Position numbers and translations under genes: made by a program
Shown: piece by piece, positions 1 to 6,707 of the stretch
Layout of the letters: every line of letters begins with the position of its first letter
Position numbering within the stretch: position 1 is the stretch's first letter
The notes under the pieces: model-generated
The model's input: only the letters and a program-made list of their open reading frames with translations
Told to the model about the DNA's origin: nothing
Databases searched by the model: none
From: Cloacimonetes bacterium UBA5553
Lineage (GTDB): Bacteria > Cloacimonadota > Cloacimonadia > Cloacimonadales > Cloacimonadaceae
Assembly: GCA_002425825.1 (NCBI GenBank)
Contig: DIMZ01000088.1
Coordinates: forward strand, 2,101 to 10,445
Length of the DNA: 8,345 bases
Direction of reading: 5' to 3'

Positions 1-2
1 GC

Positions 3-572
3 TCTTTCTCAATATCGGGGGTTACCGAACTTAAGCTATTGGAACAAGACCTTAAGAAATCAGACCTGAACCTGAAGCAGAGCTTTCTGGATTACCTGCC
101 CAAAGTGTCGGTTGGCTATAGCTTTGCCCGAAGAGTTGGCGGTGATGATTTTGAATTCGATAACTACAGCACCAATCATGGCGTGAACCTGTCTCTATCT
201 TATTCGCTGTGGAATCAGTTCAAAAACCGGGAATCCGACACCCGAACCAAGATTAGCAGGCATATTACCAAGCTAAGTTATGATAGCACATCGGAACAGC
301 TAGAGCGTGACTATGCCGACATGAACCGTGAATTGCAGTATCTGGTGCGTTTAGACGAGCTATATAGCGAGAGGCTTGCCCAATCCCGCGAACAGATAAA
401 GCAAGGAGAAGAACGCTATAAACTGGGACTTATTCAGCTTTTGGAACTGGACAAGACCCGCACAGAATACATAGATGCCGATATTGCCTACAACGCGAAT
501 AGGTATCAGATAATAGCCAAACAAGAAGCAATAAATAAGCTGCTCTCACAGCAAATCTTAGGAAAATGGTAG
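3..572 (+). CDS. TolC-family outer-membrane efflux channel, C-terminal part (5' end outside window)
   Basis: The frame is open from base 3 with no stop, so this is the last 189 residues of a longer protein; TolC-family channels are usually 400-500 residues. The TTG at 39 should not be taken as a start, because the reading continues upstream with family-like sequence. Seen: an amphipathic helix running into YLPKVSVGYSF, then a beta-rich stretch with alternating polar and hydrophobic residues (GVNLSLSYSLWNQF). This is followed by a long, heptad-like, charged helical region and the closing motif ERYKLGLIQLLELDKTRTEY, typical of the second outer-membrane efflux protein (OEP) repeat. Known of the family: a trimer forms an outer-membrane beta-barrel with a periplasmic alpha-helical tunnel that docks on a MacA/AcrA-type adaptor. 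It overlaps the next gene by 7 nt (ATG at 566, TAG at 570-572), so it is part of a tripartite efflux operon. The substrate cannot be read from sequence. The family call is secure; the missing N-terminus would hold the signal peptide. Confidence 0.88.
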   Translation, partial: SFSISGVTELKLLEQDLKKSDLNLKQSFLDYLPKVSVGYSFARRVGGDDFEFDNYSTNHGVNLSLSYSLWNQFKNRESDTRTKISRHITKLSYDSTSEQLERDYADMNRELQYLVRLDELYSERLAQSREQIKQGEERYKLGLIQLLELDKTRTEYIDADIAYNANRYQIIAKQEAINKLLSQQILGKW

Positions 573-1990
573 AACACAGCATGAAGAAATACATCAAGTA
601 CATTGTTATTATCGCGCTTATCGTTGCAGCAGTGATGCTGTGGGGACGCTATAAAAAGAAAAAGAACATGCCGGAATGGAGAACTGATTCACCTTCCACA
701 GGCTCGGTAAGAGAAGTGGTTACCGCCACAGGCTCGCTTAATCCCTATGTGCTTGTTTCTGTTGGTACTGAAGTAAGCGGAAAGATAGAAAAGATTTATA
801 AGGACTTTAATGACCGGGTTAAGAAAGGAGATTTGCTTGCCAAACTGGATACGGAGATTCTAAGAACCAATCTGGAAGCATCAAAAGGTGATCTTGCTAA
901 GGCTACTACCGCTATGGAAGAGGCAAAGCTGGATTATGAGTTGCTAAAAGAGCTGTTTAAGAAGAACATGACTCCAGAATACGACGTAACCAAAGCTAGA
1001 TTCAAGTATGAAACAGCCCAGCAAACGGTTGCCAATGCCCGTTTGAACTTGCAGCGCGCACAGAAGAACCTGGATAATGCCTCCATCACCAGCCCAATTG
1101 ATGGTATAATTGTATCTCGCGATGTGGATGAAGGGCAAACTGTTGCAGCGAGCATGAGCTCACCAACCCTGTTCAAGATAGCAAATAACCTTGATCAGAT
1201 GCAGATAACTGCTAACGTAGACGAAGCTGATATCGGCAAGATCAAAATAGGTTTGCCGGTGGAGTTTAGCGTAGATGCTTATCCCATGAATCGATTTAAT
1301 GGCTCGGTTAAACAGATAAGACTGAATCCCAGTACCGAGTCTAATGTTGTGTCTTACAGCGTTATAATAGACGCAGCCAATCCGGAGCGCAAGCTTTTAC
1401 CCGGCATGACAACAAATGTAACCATAGTTATTCAGGCAAAAGAGAATACTATGCGCATTCCAGAGACTGCCACCAGATTTAGACCCAGTCAGGAGATTTG
1501 GGAGCAGTTTGGCCTCAAATGGGATGATGAATTGCTAAATGCGGGACGCAATGCCATGATGGCTGCTGCCGAGAAAGCAAGAGCCGAGGTAGTGGCACAA
1601 AGCCAAGGCAAGCCAGATGAGAAGAAGGCAGAAGCACCTAAGACAGCTATGCCTCCGCGTGGTGGAAACATGCCTGATAGCATCCGTGCTAAATTTGCTG
1701 CCCGTCAAGGTGGCGGTGGCGGACAAGGTGGCAACTCCGGCTATGGAGCCATGAGCTTTGGTGGCGGTGCAAGAACACGTACCAGAACTGCAGTGGTTTG
1801 GGTTCTGGATGGTAAAACACCCAAGCCTGTACCCGTAAAGATAGGTATATCAGACGGGGCTTTTGTAGAGGTGATAGAAGGTCTTGATCCCAAGGCAACC
1901 TTCGTAACCGGCGTGATTATAAAAGACACCAAGCAGAATGCAAGTAATACCATGGCCCCTACAGGCCCGGGAATGGGACGCAGATTCTAA
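566..1990 (+). CDS. MacA/HlyD-like periplasmic adaptor (membrane-fusion protein) of a tripartite efflux pump
   Basis: The protein has 474 residues and links the inner-membrane ABC transporter to the TolC-type channel. Seen: a Lys-rich N-terminus and one membrane anchor (about residues 9-27). A first lipoyl-like half follows (about 58-97: VSVGTEVSGKIEKI, then KKGDLLAKLD), then a short helical hairpin (about 98-170). The second lipoyl half is ITSPIDGIIVSRDVDEGQTV (174-193), followed by a beta-barrel domain (about 210-290, ending LLPGMTTNVTIVI). A long low-complexity insert rich in Ala, Glu, Lys and then Gly (about 325-405) precedes the membrane-proximal domain (VVWVLDGK...VPVKIGISDGAFVEVIEGL). 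The start is uncertain. ATG 566 has AGGA only 2 nt upstream, while ATG 581 (MKKYIKYIVII) is a more typical anchor start but has only a weak GGTAG upstream. The longer form is given. The ATPase gene starts 2 nt after the stop. Similar Gly-rich inserts occur in related adaptors, so the insert need not mean a new function. Confidence 0.9.
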   Translation: MVEHSMKKYIKYIVIIALIVAAVMLWGRYKKKKNMPEWRTDSPSTGSVREVVTATGSLNPYVLVSVGTEVSGKIEKIYKDFNDRVKKGDLLAKLDTEILRTNLEASKGDLAKATTAMEEAKLDYELLKELFKKNMTPEYDVTKARFKYETAQQTVANARLNLQRAQKNLDNASITSPIDGIIVSRDVDEGQTVAASMSSPTLFKIANNLDQMQITANVDEADIGKIKIGLPVEFSVDAYPMNRFNGSVKQIRLNPSTESNVVSYSVIIDAANPERKLLPGMTTNVTIVIQAKENTMRIPETATRFRPSQEIWEQFGLKWDDELLNAGRNAMMAAAEKARAEVVAQSQGKPDEKKAEAPKTAMPPRGGNMPDSIRAKFAARQGGGGGQGGNSGYGAMSFGGGARTRTRTAVVWVLDGKTPKPVPVKIGISDGAFVEVIEGLDPKATFVTGVIIKDTKQNASNTMAPTGPGMGRRF

Positions 1991-1992
1991 TT

Positions 1993-2754
1993 ATGGCAAA
2001 GCAAGAAGTAACACGTCTGTTAAGCACAGAGCATCTTGTAAAAACCTACATTATGGGAGACATACAGGTGCATGCACTGCGCGGGATAGACCTTAGCATA
2101 AACACCGGTGAATTTATTGCCATTATGGGTGCCAGCGGTAGCGGTAAAACCACCTTTATGAATCTCTTGGGCTGTCTTGACAAGCCCACCACCGGTTCAT
2201 ACATATTGGACGACATAGCCGTGCATGATATGAGCGAGATAGAGCTGGCAAACATCCGCAATCAAAAGATAGGCTATGTGTTCCAAAGCTTCTATCTATT
2301 GCCCCGCACTACAGCACTGGAGAATGTGGAACTGCCACTACTATATTGTAAAAAGTGCTCACTGCACGATAGACACGAAAAAGCCAGGCATGCGCTTTCC
2401 ATTGTTGGTATTGCCGATAGAGCCAAGCATTTTCCCAATCAGCTATCCGGTGGTCAGCAACAGCGAGTAGCCATTGCTCGTGCGATTGTGAACGATCCTG
2501 CGTTTATCCTTGCCGACGAACCTACTGGTAATCTGGATACTCGCACCAGTATCGAAGTGATGGCGGTATTGCAGCAATTGCACAAGCAGGGTAAAACAAT
2601 AATTATGGTTACTCACGAAAATGATATTGCCCAATATACCGATAGACTAATAACCTTCCGCGATGGCAGGATAATCAGCGATAAGCCCAATCCGAACCCC
2701 CGGATAGCTGCCGAGGACTTGAAGAATCTACCAAATCTGGATGAGGAGGATTGA
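1993..2754 (+). CDS. MacB/LolD-type ABC transporter ATP-binding protein
   Basis: A 253-residue cytoplasmic ATPase that powers the adjacent permease. Every catalytic motif is present: Walker [10 protein letters not shown] (46-54), Q-loop Gln98 in VFQSFYLLP, signature LSGGQQQR (151-158), Walker B FILADEPT with catalytic Glu176 (171-178), D-loop GNLDT, and switch His208 in MVTHEND. Residues such as [13 protein letters not shown] and [15 protein letters not shown] are characteristic of the MacB/LolD/FtsE branch, which works as a mechanotransmitter instead of passing substrate through the membrane. The adaptor stop is 2 nt upstream and no good ribosome-binding site is visible, so translation is probably coupled to the upstream gene. 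The end overlaps the permease start by 1 nt (TGATG at 2752-2756). The C-terminal tail from about 231 (Pro/Asn-rich, then acidic) is longer than in LolD. LolD itself is an alternative, but the adaptor and TolC neighbours favour efflux. Confidence 0.94.
   Translation: MAKQEVTRLLSTEHLVKTYIMGDIQVHALRGIDLSINTGEFIAIMGASGSGKTTFMNLLGCLDKPTTGSYILDDIAVHDMSEIELANIRNQKIGYVFQSFYLLPRTTALENVELPLLYCKKCSLHDRHEKARHALSIVGIADRAKHFPNQLSGGQQQRVAIARAIVNDPAFILADEPTGNLDTRTSIEVMAVLQQLHKQGKTIIMVTHENDIAQYTDRLITFRDGRIISDKPNPNPRIAAEDLKNLPNLDEED
2743..2750 (+). promoter_or_regulatory. Strong ribosome-binding site that sets the permease start
   Basis: GAGGAGGA lies 3 nt before ATG 2754, with the GGAG core about 5-7 nt away. 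It sits inside the last codons of the ATPase gene. It supports ATG 2754 over the in-frame TTG at 2751 as the permease start, giving a 1-nt stop/start overlap. Confidence 0.75.
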
Positions 2755-3971
2755 TGTCTATCTTTGGTATTATTAGAATCGCCCTGAAATCGCTTACCAG
2801 AAACAAAACCAGAACCTTCCTTACAATGCTGGGCATTATAATCGGTGTTGCAGCAGTAATAACCATGCTTGCCATCGGACAGGGAGCCAAGAAGATTGTG
2901 GAAGACCAAGTGAATTCTATGGGTACCAACGTGATAATGGTAACCACAAACTTCATGCAGTCTTCATCTAATGTCCGTCAAGCAGCAGGAGGTGGGAACC
3001 TTCTGGAAGTGGCAGACGTGGAAGCCATACGTGATAACGTTGATGGCGTTCTGTATGCCTCGCCTGTGTATAATACTTGGGGACAGCTAAAGTTTGAGGG
3101 GAGCAACTGGCGCACCGGCATAATGGGTGTTGATGCGGATTATTTCTTCATTCGTGATATGAGAGCCAGCCAAGGCGAGTTGTTCAATGCTTCAGAGGTA
3201 GAGATGGGTGCCAAGGTGTGCCTGATTGGCAAGACTGTTGCCGACAACCTCTTTGGCGATATTGACCCCGTGGACAAGATTATCCGTATCCGCAATATAC
3301 CCTTTACCGTGAAAGGCGTATTGGAAGCCAAAGGGCAAAACGTGATGGGTATGGATCAAGACGACACAGTTATCGCTCCATACACAACTGTTTATACTAG
3401 GCTATTAGGGCAACGCTGGCGCAATATGATGGTGCTGGTTTCTGCTAAAAGCAAGGATGCTATTCAATTGGTGCAGCAAGACGTGTTAGACCTGCTTCAA
3501 AGCCGTCATCGTGGCACCACCAGCGAGGCATTCTCGGTTAGAACGCAAACTGAGCTTGCCGACACAGCCAACAGCGTTTCCAATACTCTTACCATCCTAC
3601 TTGCTTCAATAGCAGGGATATCGCTTCTCGTGGGTGGAATTGGCATTATGAATATCATGCTGGTTTCGGTAACCGAGCGCATAAAAGAGATAGGAATAAG
3701 GATGGCAGTGGGAGCAGGAAAGCGTGATGTGTTGCTACAATTCATCATAGAAGCAGTAGCGATTAGCATTATTGGTGGGATACTGGGCATATTGCTCGGT
3801 TTTGGTGCCGCCAAGGTTGTGGGAGACATCATGAAATGGAGCGTGGACGTTACCCCCTGGTCTGTTGTTCTTTCGGTAGGGTTCTCAATGGCGATAGGAA
3901 TCTTTTTCGGTTGGTATCCAGCATCTAAAGCAGCTAATTTGAATTTGATAGACGCACTAAGATACGAATAA
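2754..3971 (+). CDS. MacB-type ABC transporter permease (FtsX-like, with MacB periplasmic core domain)
   Basis: A 405-residue inner-membrane protein. Seen: an N-terminal amphipathic segment ending SLTRNKTRTFLTMLGIIIG that runs into membrane helix 1 (about 21-42). A periplasmic domain of about 230 residues follows (about 45-275). Then come helix 2 (about 278-305, LLVGGIGIMNIMLVSV), the cytoplasmic coupling segment TERIKEIGIRMAVGAGKRDV (308-326), helix 3 (about 330-355) and helix 4 (about 368-388). It ends in the family tail GWYPASKAANLNLIDALRYE. This is the full MacB permease fold. In E. coli MacB the ATPase and permease are one chain of about 650 residues; here they are two adjacent genes, a common arrangement elsewhere. 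In the family, dimeric permeases couple ATP hydrolysis to periplasmic shape changes that drive substrate through adaptor and channel. The LolC/LolE lipoprotein-release permeases share the fold, but the close MacB-style tail and operon argue for efflux. It is probably the last gene of the operon. Confidence 0.93.
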   Translation: MSIFGIIRIALKSLTRNKTRTFLTMLGIIIGVAAVITMLAIGQGAKKIVEDQVNSMGTNVIMVTTNFMQSSSNVRQAAGGGNLLEVADVEAIRDNVDGVLYASPVYNTWGQLKFEGSNWRTGIMGVDADYFFIRDMRASQGELFNASEVEMGAKVCLIGKTVADNLFGDIDPVDKIIRIRNIPFTVKGVLEAKGQNVMGMDQDDTVIAPYTTVYTRLLGQRWRNMMVLVSAKSKDAIQLVQQDVLDLLQSRHRGTTSEAFSVRTQTELADTANSVSNTLTILLASIAGISLLVGGIGIMNIMLVSVTERIKEIGIRMAVGAGKRDVLLQFIIEAVAISIIGGILGILLGFGAAKVVGDIMKWSVDVTPWSVVLSVGFSMAIGIFFGWYPASKAANLNLIDALRYE

Positions 3972-3996
3972 ACATTAACAATTATACTGTAACTCG

Positions 3997-4025
3997 AGGC
4001 TGATACGTGCTATATGTATCAGCCT
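3997..4025 (+). terminator. Probable intrinsic terminator of the efflux operon
   Basis: A perfect 10-bp inverted repeat, AGGCTGATAC (3997-4006) and GTATCAGCCT (4016-4025), with a 9-nt loop. The stem can be lengthened by a G-U pair and C3995-G4027. It begins 26 nt after the permease stop. The downstream stretch is T-rich but interrupted (TTGCTGTTTGC...), so the U-tract is poor. The position and perfect stem favour termination; a processing site or a structured leader for the next gene is possible. Confidence 0.55.
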
Positions 4026-4206
4026 TGCTGTTTGCATTGTTGCTTTTCTCATGCTCTAGTTTCGGTATTATTATGGATGCATTGCGGGTTTCATCCGTAA
4101 TTCATGCGTATTGCATAAGCAATTGGAGCAAGGAAGCGGCATCAGAAGCTTTTTTTCATAGACAAACAATCCCACCAAGTTTTCTTTGTCCCTACACAAG
4201 ACAAAA

Positions 4207-4211
4207 AAGGA
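4207..4211 (+). promoter_or_regulatory. Ribosome-binding site of fusA
   Basis: AAGGA lies 7 nt before ATG 4219, at the end of an A-rich stretch. The near-ideal sequence and spacing fix the EF-G start and agree with the short N-terminal lead before the P-loop. Confidence 0.8.
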
Positions 4212-4218
4212 ATAATCT

Positions 4219-6330
4219 ATGAATAGCGACGCGGATAGTCCGCTTTCCAAAATACGGAATATTGGCATAATGGCGCATATTGATGCCGGTAAGACTACAA
4301 CTACGGAGAGAATACTATTTAACACCGGATTTCTGCACAAGATGGGTGAAGTGCATGATGGCAATGCTTTTACAGACTGGATGGAACAAGAACGCGAACG
4401 CGGGATTACTATCACTGCTGCAACCGTTACCAGCCTGTGGAAAAACTATCAGATAAACATAATTGATACTCCCGGACATGTGGATTTCACCGCAGAGGTT
4501 GAGCGTTCGTTGCGGGTGCTGGACGGTGCAGTGGGTGTATTTTGCGCTGTTGGAGGCGTAGAGCCGCAATCGGAAACTGTATGGCATCAAGCGGATAGAT
4601 ATAATGTTCCGCGCTTAGCCTATGTGAACAAGATGGATAGAACCGGTGCAGACTATGAGCGCGTTATTCAGATGATACATGAGCGTTTAACTCCCAATGC
4701 GCATCCGATAAATATTCCCATTGGCAGGGAAGATGGCTTTGAGGGCGTGATTGACCTGATAACCATGAAGGCGTGGCATTTTGACCCGCTTACATCCGGC
4801 TCGGAAGTTCATCTCTCCGAGATTCCTGAGAAGCTTATATCCACAGCGAAGCAGATGCGTGAAGAGCTATTAGAGGCAGTTAGTGAATATTGTGACGAAC
4901 TGATGATGCTTTTCTTAGAAGGGGAAGAAGTGCCTGAAGCTCTGTTGAGACAAGCTGTTCGCACTGCTACTATCAATCATAAGTTTATTCCTGTTCTTTG
5001 TGGTAGCTCGCTAAAGAACAAGGGCTTGCAGTTGCTGCTGGATGCAGTTTGCGATTTTCTGCCCTCACCTTTGGATATTGGCGAAACCAAGGGATTTGAC
5101 CCTCAAACACACGATGAAAAGTCTGTAACTCCAAATCCCAACGAGCCTTTTGTGGCTTTGGCATTCAAAGTGCAGATAGATAAGTATCTGGGTAAACTGG
5201 TGTACATCCGGGTGTATTCGGGCACGGTTAAGAAAGGTGCGATGTTCATAAATCAGACCAATGGCAAGAAAGAGCGTATCTCGCGAATGCTGCAGATGAT
5301 GAGTAACCGCAAGAACGATCTGGATAACCTGCATGCGGGTGATATTGGGGCCATTGTGGGAGCTAAGTATATAGCTACTGGCGATACTCTAACTGATGGA
5401 AACATAGACATCTTGCTGTCTAAGATGCACTTTCCCGATTCAGTAATCTCCATTGCCATCGAACCAAAAACCAAGGCAGATCAAGAGAATCTCGGTGCGG
5501 CATTAATACGCCTGGAAGAAGAAGATCCAACCTTCAAAGTGCATACCGACAAAGATAGTGGTCAGATGCTAATCTCCGGTATGGGTGAACTACATCTGGA
5601 TATCATTGTAGATAGGCTAAAGCGTGAATTTGGCGTTGCGGCAAATGTGGGTAATCCGCAAGTATCGTATAAGGAAACTATAACCAGGCAGGTTAATGTT
5701 ACCGAAGTGTTTCAACGTGATATGAACGGCAAAGGCAACTATGCTAAAGTGGTTCTAAAGCTAAGCCCCCTTGCATTAAGTGAGCTTCCCGATGAGGCAC
5801 GAAACGTATTCGTGAGCAGCATTGGTGGAGATCAGATACCCCTTGAGTATCATAAAGCCATCGAGGAAGCAGCTCTGAACGCTTTGAATGATGGGCCTTT
5901 GATTAGTGGAAACGTGGAACGAGTTAAAGTAGAGCTAATTGGCGGAGATTATAACCCGGTTGATTCTAATGAACTTGCTTTCCGCATTGCAACCGGTATG
6001 GCAGTCGGACGCGGTATGCGCGAAGCTGCGCCAGTGATCATGGAGCCTATCATGCTGCTAACTGTTATCAGCCCAGACGACTTTATCGGCGACATTATCA
6101 GCGATATAAACTCCAAACGCGGTAAGATTGATGTGATGCGCAGGCATAGCGAATATCAGCAAGAGCTTACCGCCGAAGCGCCGTTGTCCGAGCTTTTTGG
6201 CTACTCCACTCGCATTCGCTCTTTAAGCCAGGGGCGGGCAATCTACACCCTTGAATTCAAGAAATATGAGATAACTCCAGTAAGCGTGCAAAACGAAGTA
6301 TTAAAACGTATTCGGGGCTATGTGGAATAA
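4219..6330 (+). CDS. fusA: Translation elongation factor G (possible second EF-G type)
   Basis: A 703-residue ribosomal GTPase of the usual EF-G length. Seen: P-loop [12 protein letters not shown] (19-30), switch [23 protein letters not shown] (44-65, ending in the conserved Thr), DTPGHVDF with catalytic His87 (83-90), NKMD (137-140), and the G5 box GSSLKNKG (262-269). Domain II begins near 308. Domain III spans about 407-485 and includes [13 protein letters not shown]. Domain IV spans about 486-608, and domain V ends with [20 protein letters not shown]. At the domain IV tip, loop I reads NGKGNY (503-508) where canonical EF-G has GGRGQY. Loop II reads YNPVDSNE (578-585) where E. coli has YHDVDSSE, so the usual Gln and His are both Asn. 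EF-G catalyses tRNA-mRNA translocation and, with RRF, ribosome recycling. No rpsL, rpsG or tuf lies next to it, so it may be a second EF-G specialised for one task. The family is certain; the subtype is not. Confidence 0.96.
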   Translation: MNSDADSPLSKIRNIGIMAHIDAGKTTTTERILFNTGFLHKMGEVHDGNAFTDWMEQERERGITITAATVTSLWKNYQINIIDTPGHVDFTAEVERSLRVLDGAVGVFCAVGGVEPQSETVWHQADRYNVPRLAYVNKMDRTGADYERVIQMIHERLTPNAHPINIPIGREDGFEGVIDLITMKAWHFDPLTSGSEVHLSEIPEKLISTAKQMREELLEAVSEYCDELMMLFLEGEEVPEALLRQAVRTATINHKFIPVLCGSSLKNKGLQLLLDAVCDFLPSPLDIGETKGFDPQTHDEKSVTPNPNEPFVALAFKVQIDKYLGKLVYIRVYSGTVKKGAMFINQTNGKKERISRMLQMMSNRKNDLDNLHAGDIGAIVGAKYIATGDTLTDGNIDILLSKMHFPDSVISIAIEPKTKADQENLGAALIRLEEEDPTFKVHTDKDSGQMLISGMGELHLDIIVDRLKREFGVAANVGNPQVSYKETITRQVNVTEVFQRDMNGKGNYAKVVLKLSPLALSELPDEARNVFVSSIGGDQIPLEYHKAIEEAALNALNDGPLISGNVERVKVELIGGDYNPVDSNELAFRIATGMAVGRGMREAAPVIMEPIMLLTVISPDDFIGDIISDINSKRGKIDVMRRHSEYQQELTAEAPLSELFGYSTRIRSLSQGRAIYTLEFKKYEITPVSVQNEVLKRIRGYVE

Positions 6331-6334
6331 ATAC

Positions 6335-6362
6335 TTGACAATCAAAGTGGATTAACTAATAT
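6335..6362 (+). promoter_or_regulatory. Sigma70-like promoter of the STAS / receiver-kinase / prmC operon
   Basis: A perfect -35 TTGACA (6335-6340), a 16-nt spacer and -10 TAATAT (6357-6362; matches the key first T, the A and the last T). It starts 4 nt after the fusA stop. A start of transcription near 6369 would leave about 30 nt of leader before the STAS start at 6399, with a ribosome-binding site in between. No terminator is visible between fusA and this point, so read-through from fusA may also contribute. If the organism uses Bacteroidota-type promoters, this match would be coincidental. Confidence 0.6.
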
Positions 6363-6387
6363 ATGAAAACAGATAAGAATACGCCTA

Positions 6388-6393
6388 AAGAGG
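6388..6393 (+). promoter_or_regulatory. Ribosome-binding site that decides the STAS start
   Basis: AAGAGG (6388-6393) lies 5 nt before ATG 6399. The earlier in-frame ATG at 6363 has no such site and falls at the edge of the predicted -10 box, so it would be outside a transcript from that promoter. Confidence 0.7.
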
Positions 6394-6398
6394 TACAC

Positions 6399-6707
6399 AT
6401 GAATATTGATCTCGTTATCAATGGCAACGTTGCCAATATGAAGATTGAGGGCATACTGAATAGCGAAAATGCCCACGTTCTGCAAGAGAAGCTGGCAGAG
6501 GTTGTTGCTTCCAAGGCAAGTATATTGGAGCTTGACTTGTTCGATTGCCGGAACATTAGTTCCACAGGAATCGGCAAGATATTGTTGTTCTACAAAGACT
6601 TCATTTCCACAGGCGGAGAGATTGAGGTGGTTCGCAGCTCAAACAGTGTTTATGAGCTCTTTTCTATGCTGAAGCTGAACCAGCTCTTCACAGTAAATCT
6701 GGGGTAG
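6399..6707 (+). CDS. STAS-domain protein, anti-sigma-factor-antagonist type (SpoIIAA/RsbV-like)
   Basis: A single-domain cytoplasmic protein of 102 residues, matching the usual size of SpoIIAA/RsbV. Seen from ATG 6399: a first beta strand and hairpin (DLVINGNVANMKIEGIL), a helix (SENAHVLQEKLAEVV), strand ILELDLFDCRNI, then the switch loop SSTGIGKILLFYKDF. A further helix and strand (GGEIEVVRSSNSVYELF) and a closing helix (MLKLNQLF) complete the fold. Aligning ISSTGIG with the MDSSGLG of SpoIIAA puts Ser55 at the phosphorylated serine, while the preceding Asp is replaced by Ser. In the family, the unphosphorylated STAS protein binds an RsbW/SpoIIAB-type kinase and frees its sigma factor or other target; the kinase reverses this by phosphorylating the serine. 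An alternative start at 6363 would add 12 residues and is disfavoured by the promoter and ribosome-binding site. The stop directly abuts the receiver-kinase gene, its likely partner. Confidence 0.85.
   Translation: MNIDLVINGNVANMKIEGILNSENAHVLQEKLAEVVASKASILELDLFDCRNISSTGIGKILLFYKDFISTGGEIEVVRSSNSVYELFSMLKLNQLFTVNLG

Larger units (their letters stand above)
3972..4218. other. Intergenic region and possible structured leader of fusA
   Basis: A 247-nt gap between the permease and EF-G genes. Besides the terminator-like repeat it holds three further potential hairpins. One has a 10-bp stem with one wobble (4070-4079 with 4092-4101). The second is ATTGC-ATAA-GCAAT (4110-4123). The third is an A/G-rich stem closing on a T7 run (4130-4137 with 4148-4155). 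Possible -10 elements TATTAT occur at 4066 and 4069, with TTGCTT at 4040 as a poorly spaced -35 (about 20 nt), so a promoter here is plausible but not shown. A 71-codon GTG frame crosses the gap (4007-4222). I do not annotate it as a gene because its start lies in the terminator loop and its residues resemble nothing I know. Confidence 0.5.

Noticed and set aside
39..572. TTG at 39 as a start giving a complete 177-residue protein
   Set aside because: The frame is open upstream to base 3 and reads as TolC-family helix, and the protein lacks a signal peptide and the first repeat. It is the end of a gene cut by the window.
2751..2753. TTG as permease start
   Set aside because: It adds one residue only. 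ATG 2754 has better spacing from GAGGAGGA and overlaps the ATPase stop as TGATG.
2613..2956. Overlapping reverse-strand frames opposite the ATPase-permease junction
   Set aside because: They lie antisense to well-conserved transporter genes, resemble no known protein and overlap one another.
3506..3832. Reverse-strand frame of 108 codons inside the permease gene
   Set aside because: It is the antisense of membrane-helix codons in the permease, which itself matches the MacB family throughout.
3983..3988. TATACT as a -10 box for a small RNA made from the hairpin at 3997-4025
   Set aside because: No -35 element lies at a suitable distance (TTGATA at 3945 is 32 nt away). A terminator explains the hairpin better.
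6363..6365. First in-frame ATG of the STAS gene
   Set aside because: It has no ribosome-binding site and falls at the predicted -10 box, while ATG 6399 has an excellent site and gives a protein of normal STAS length.
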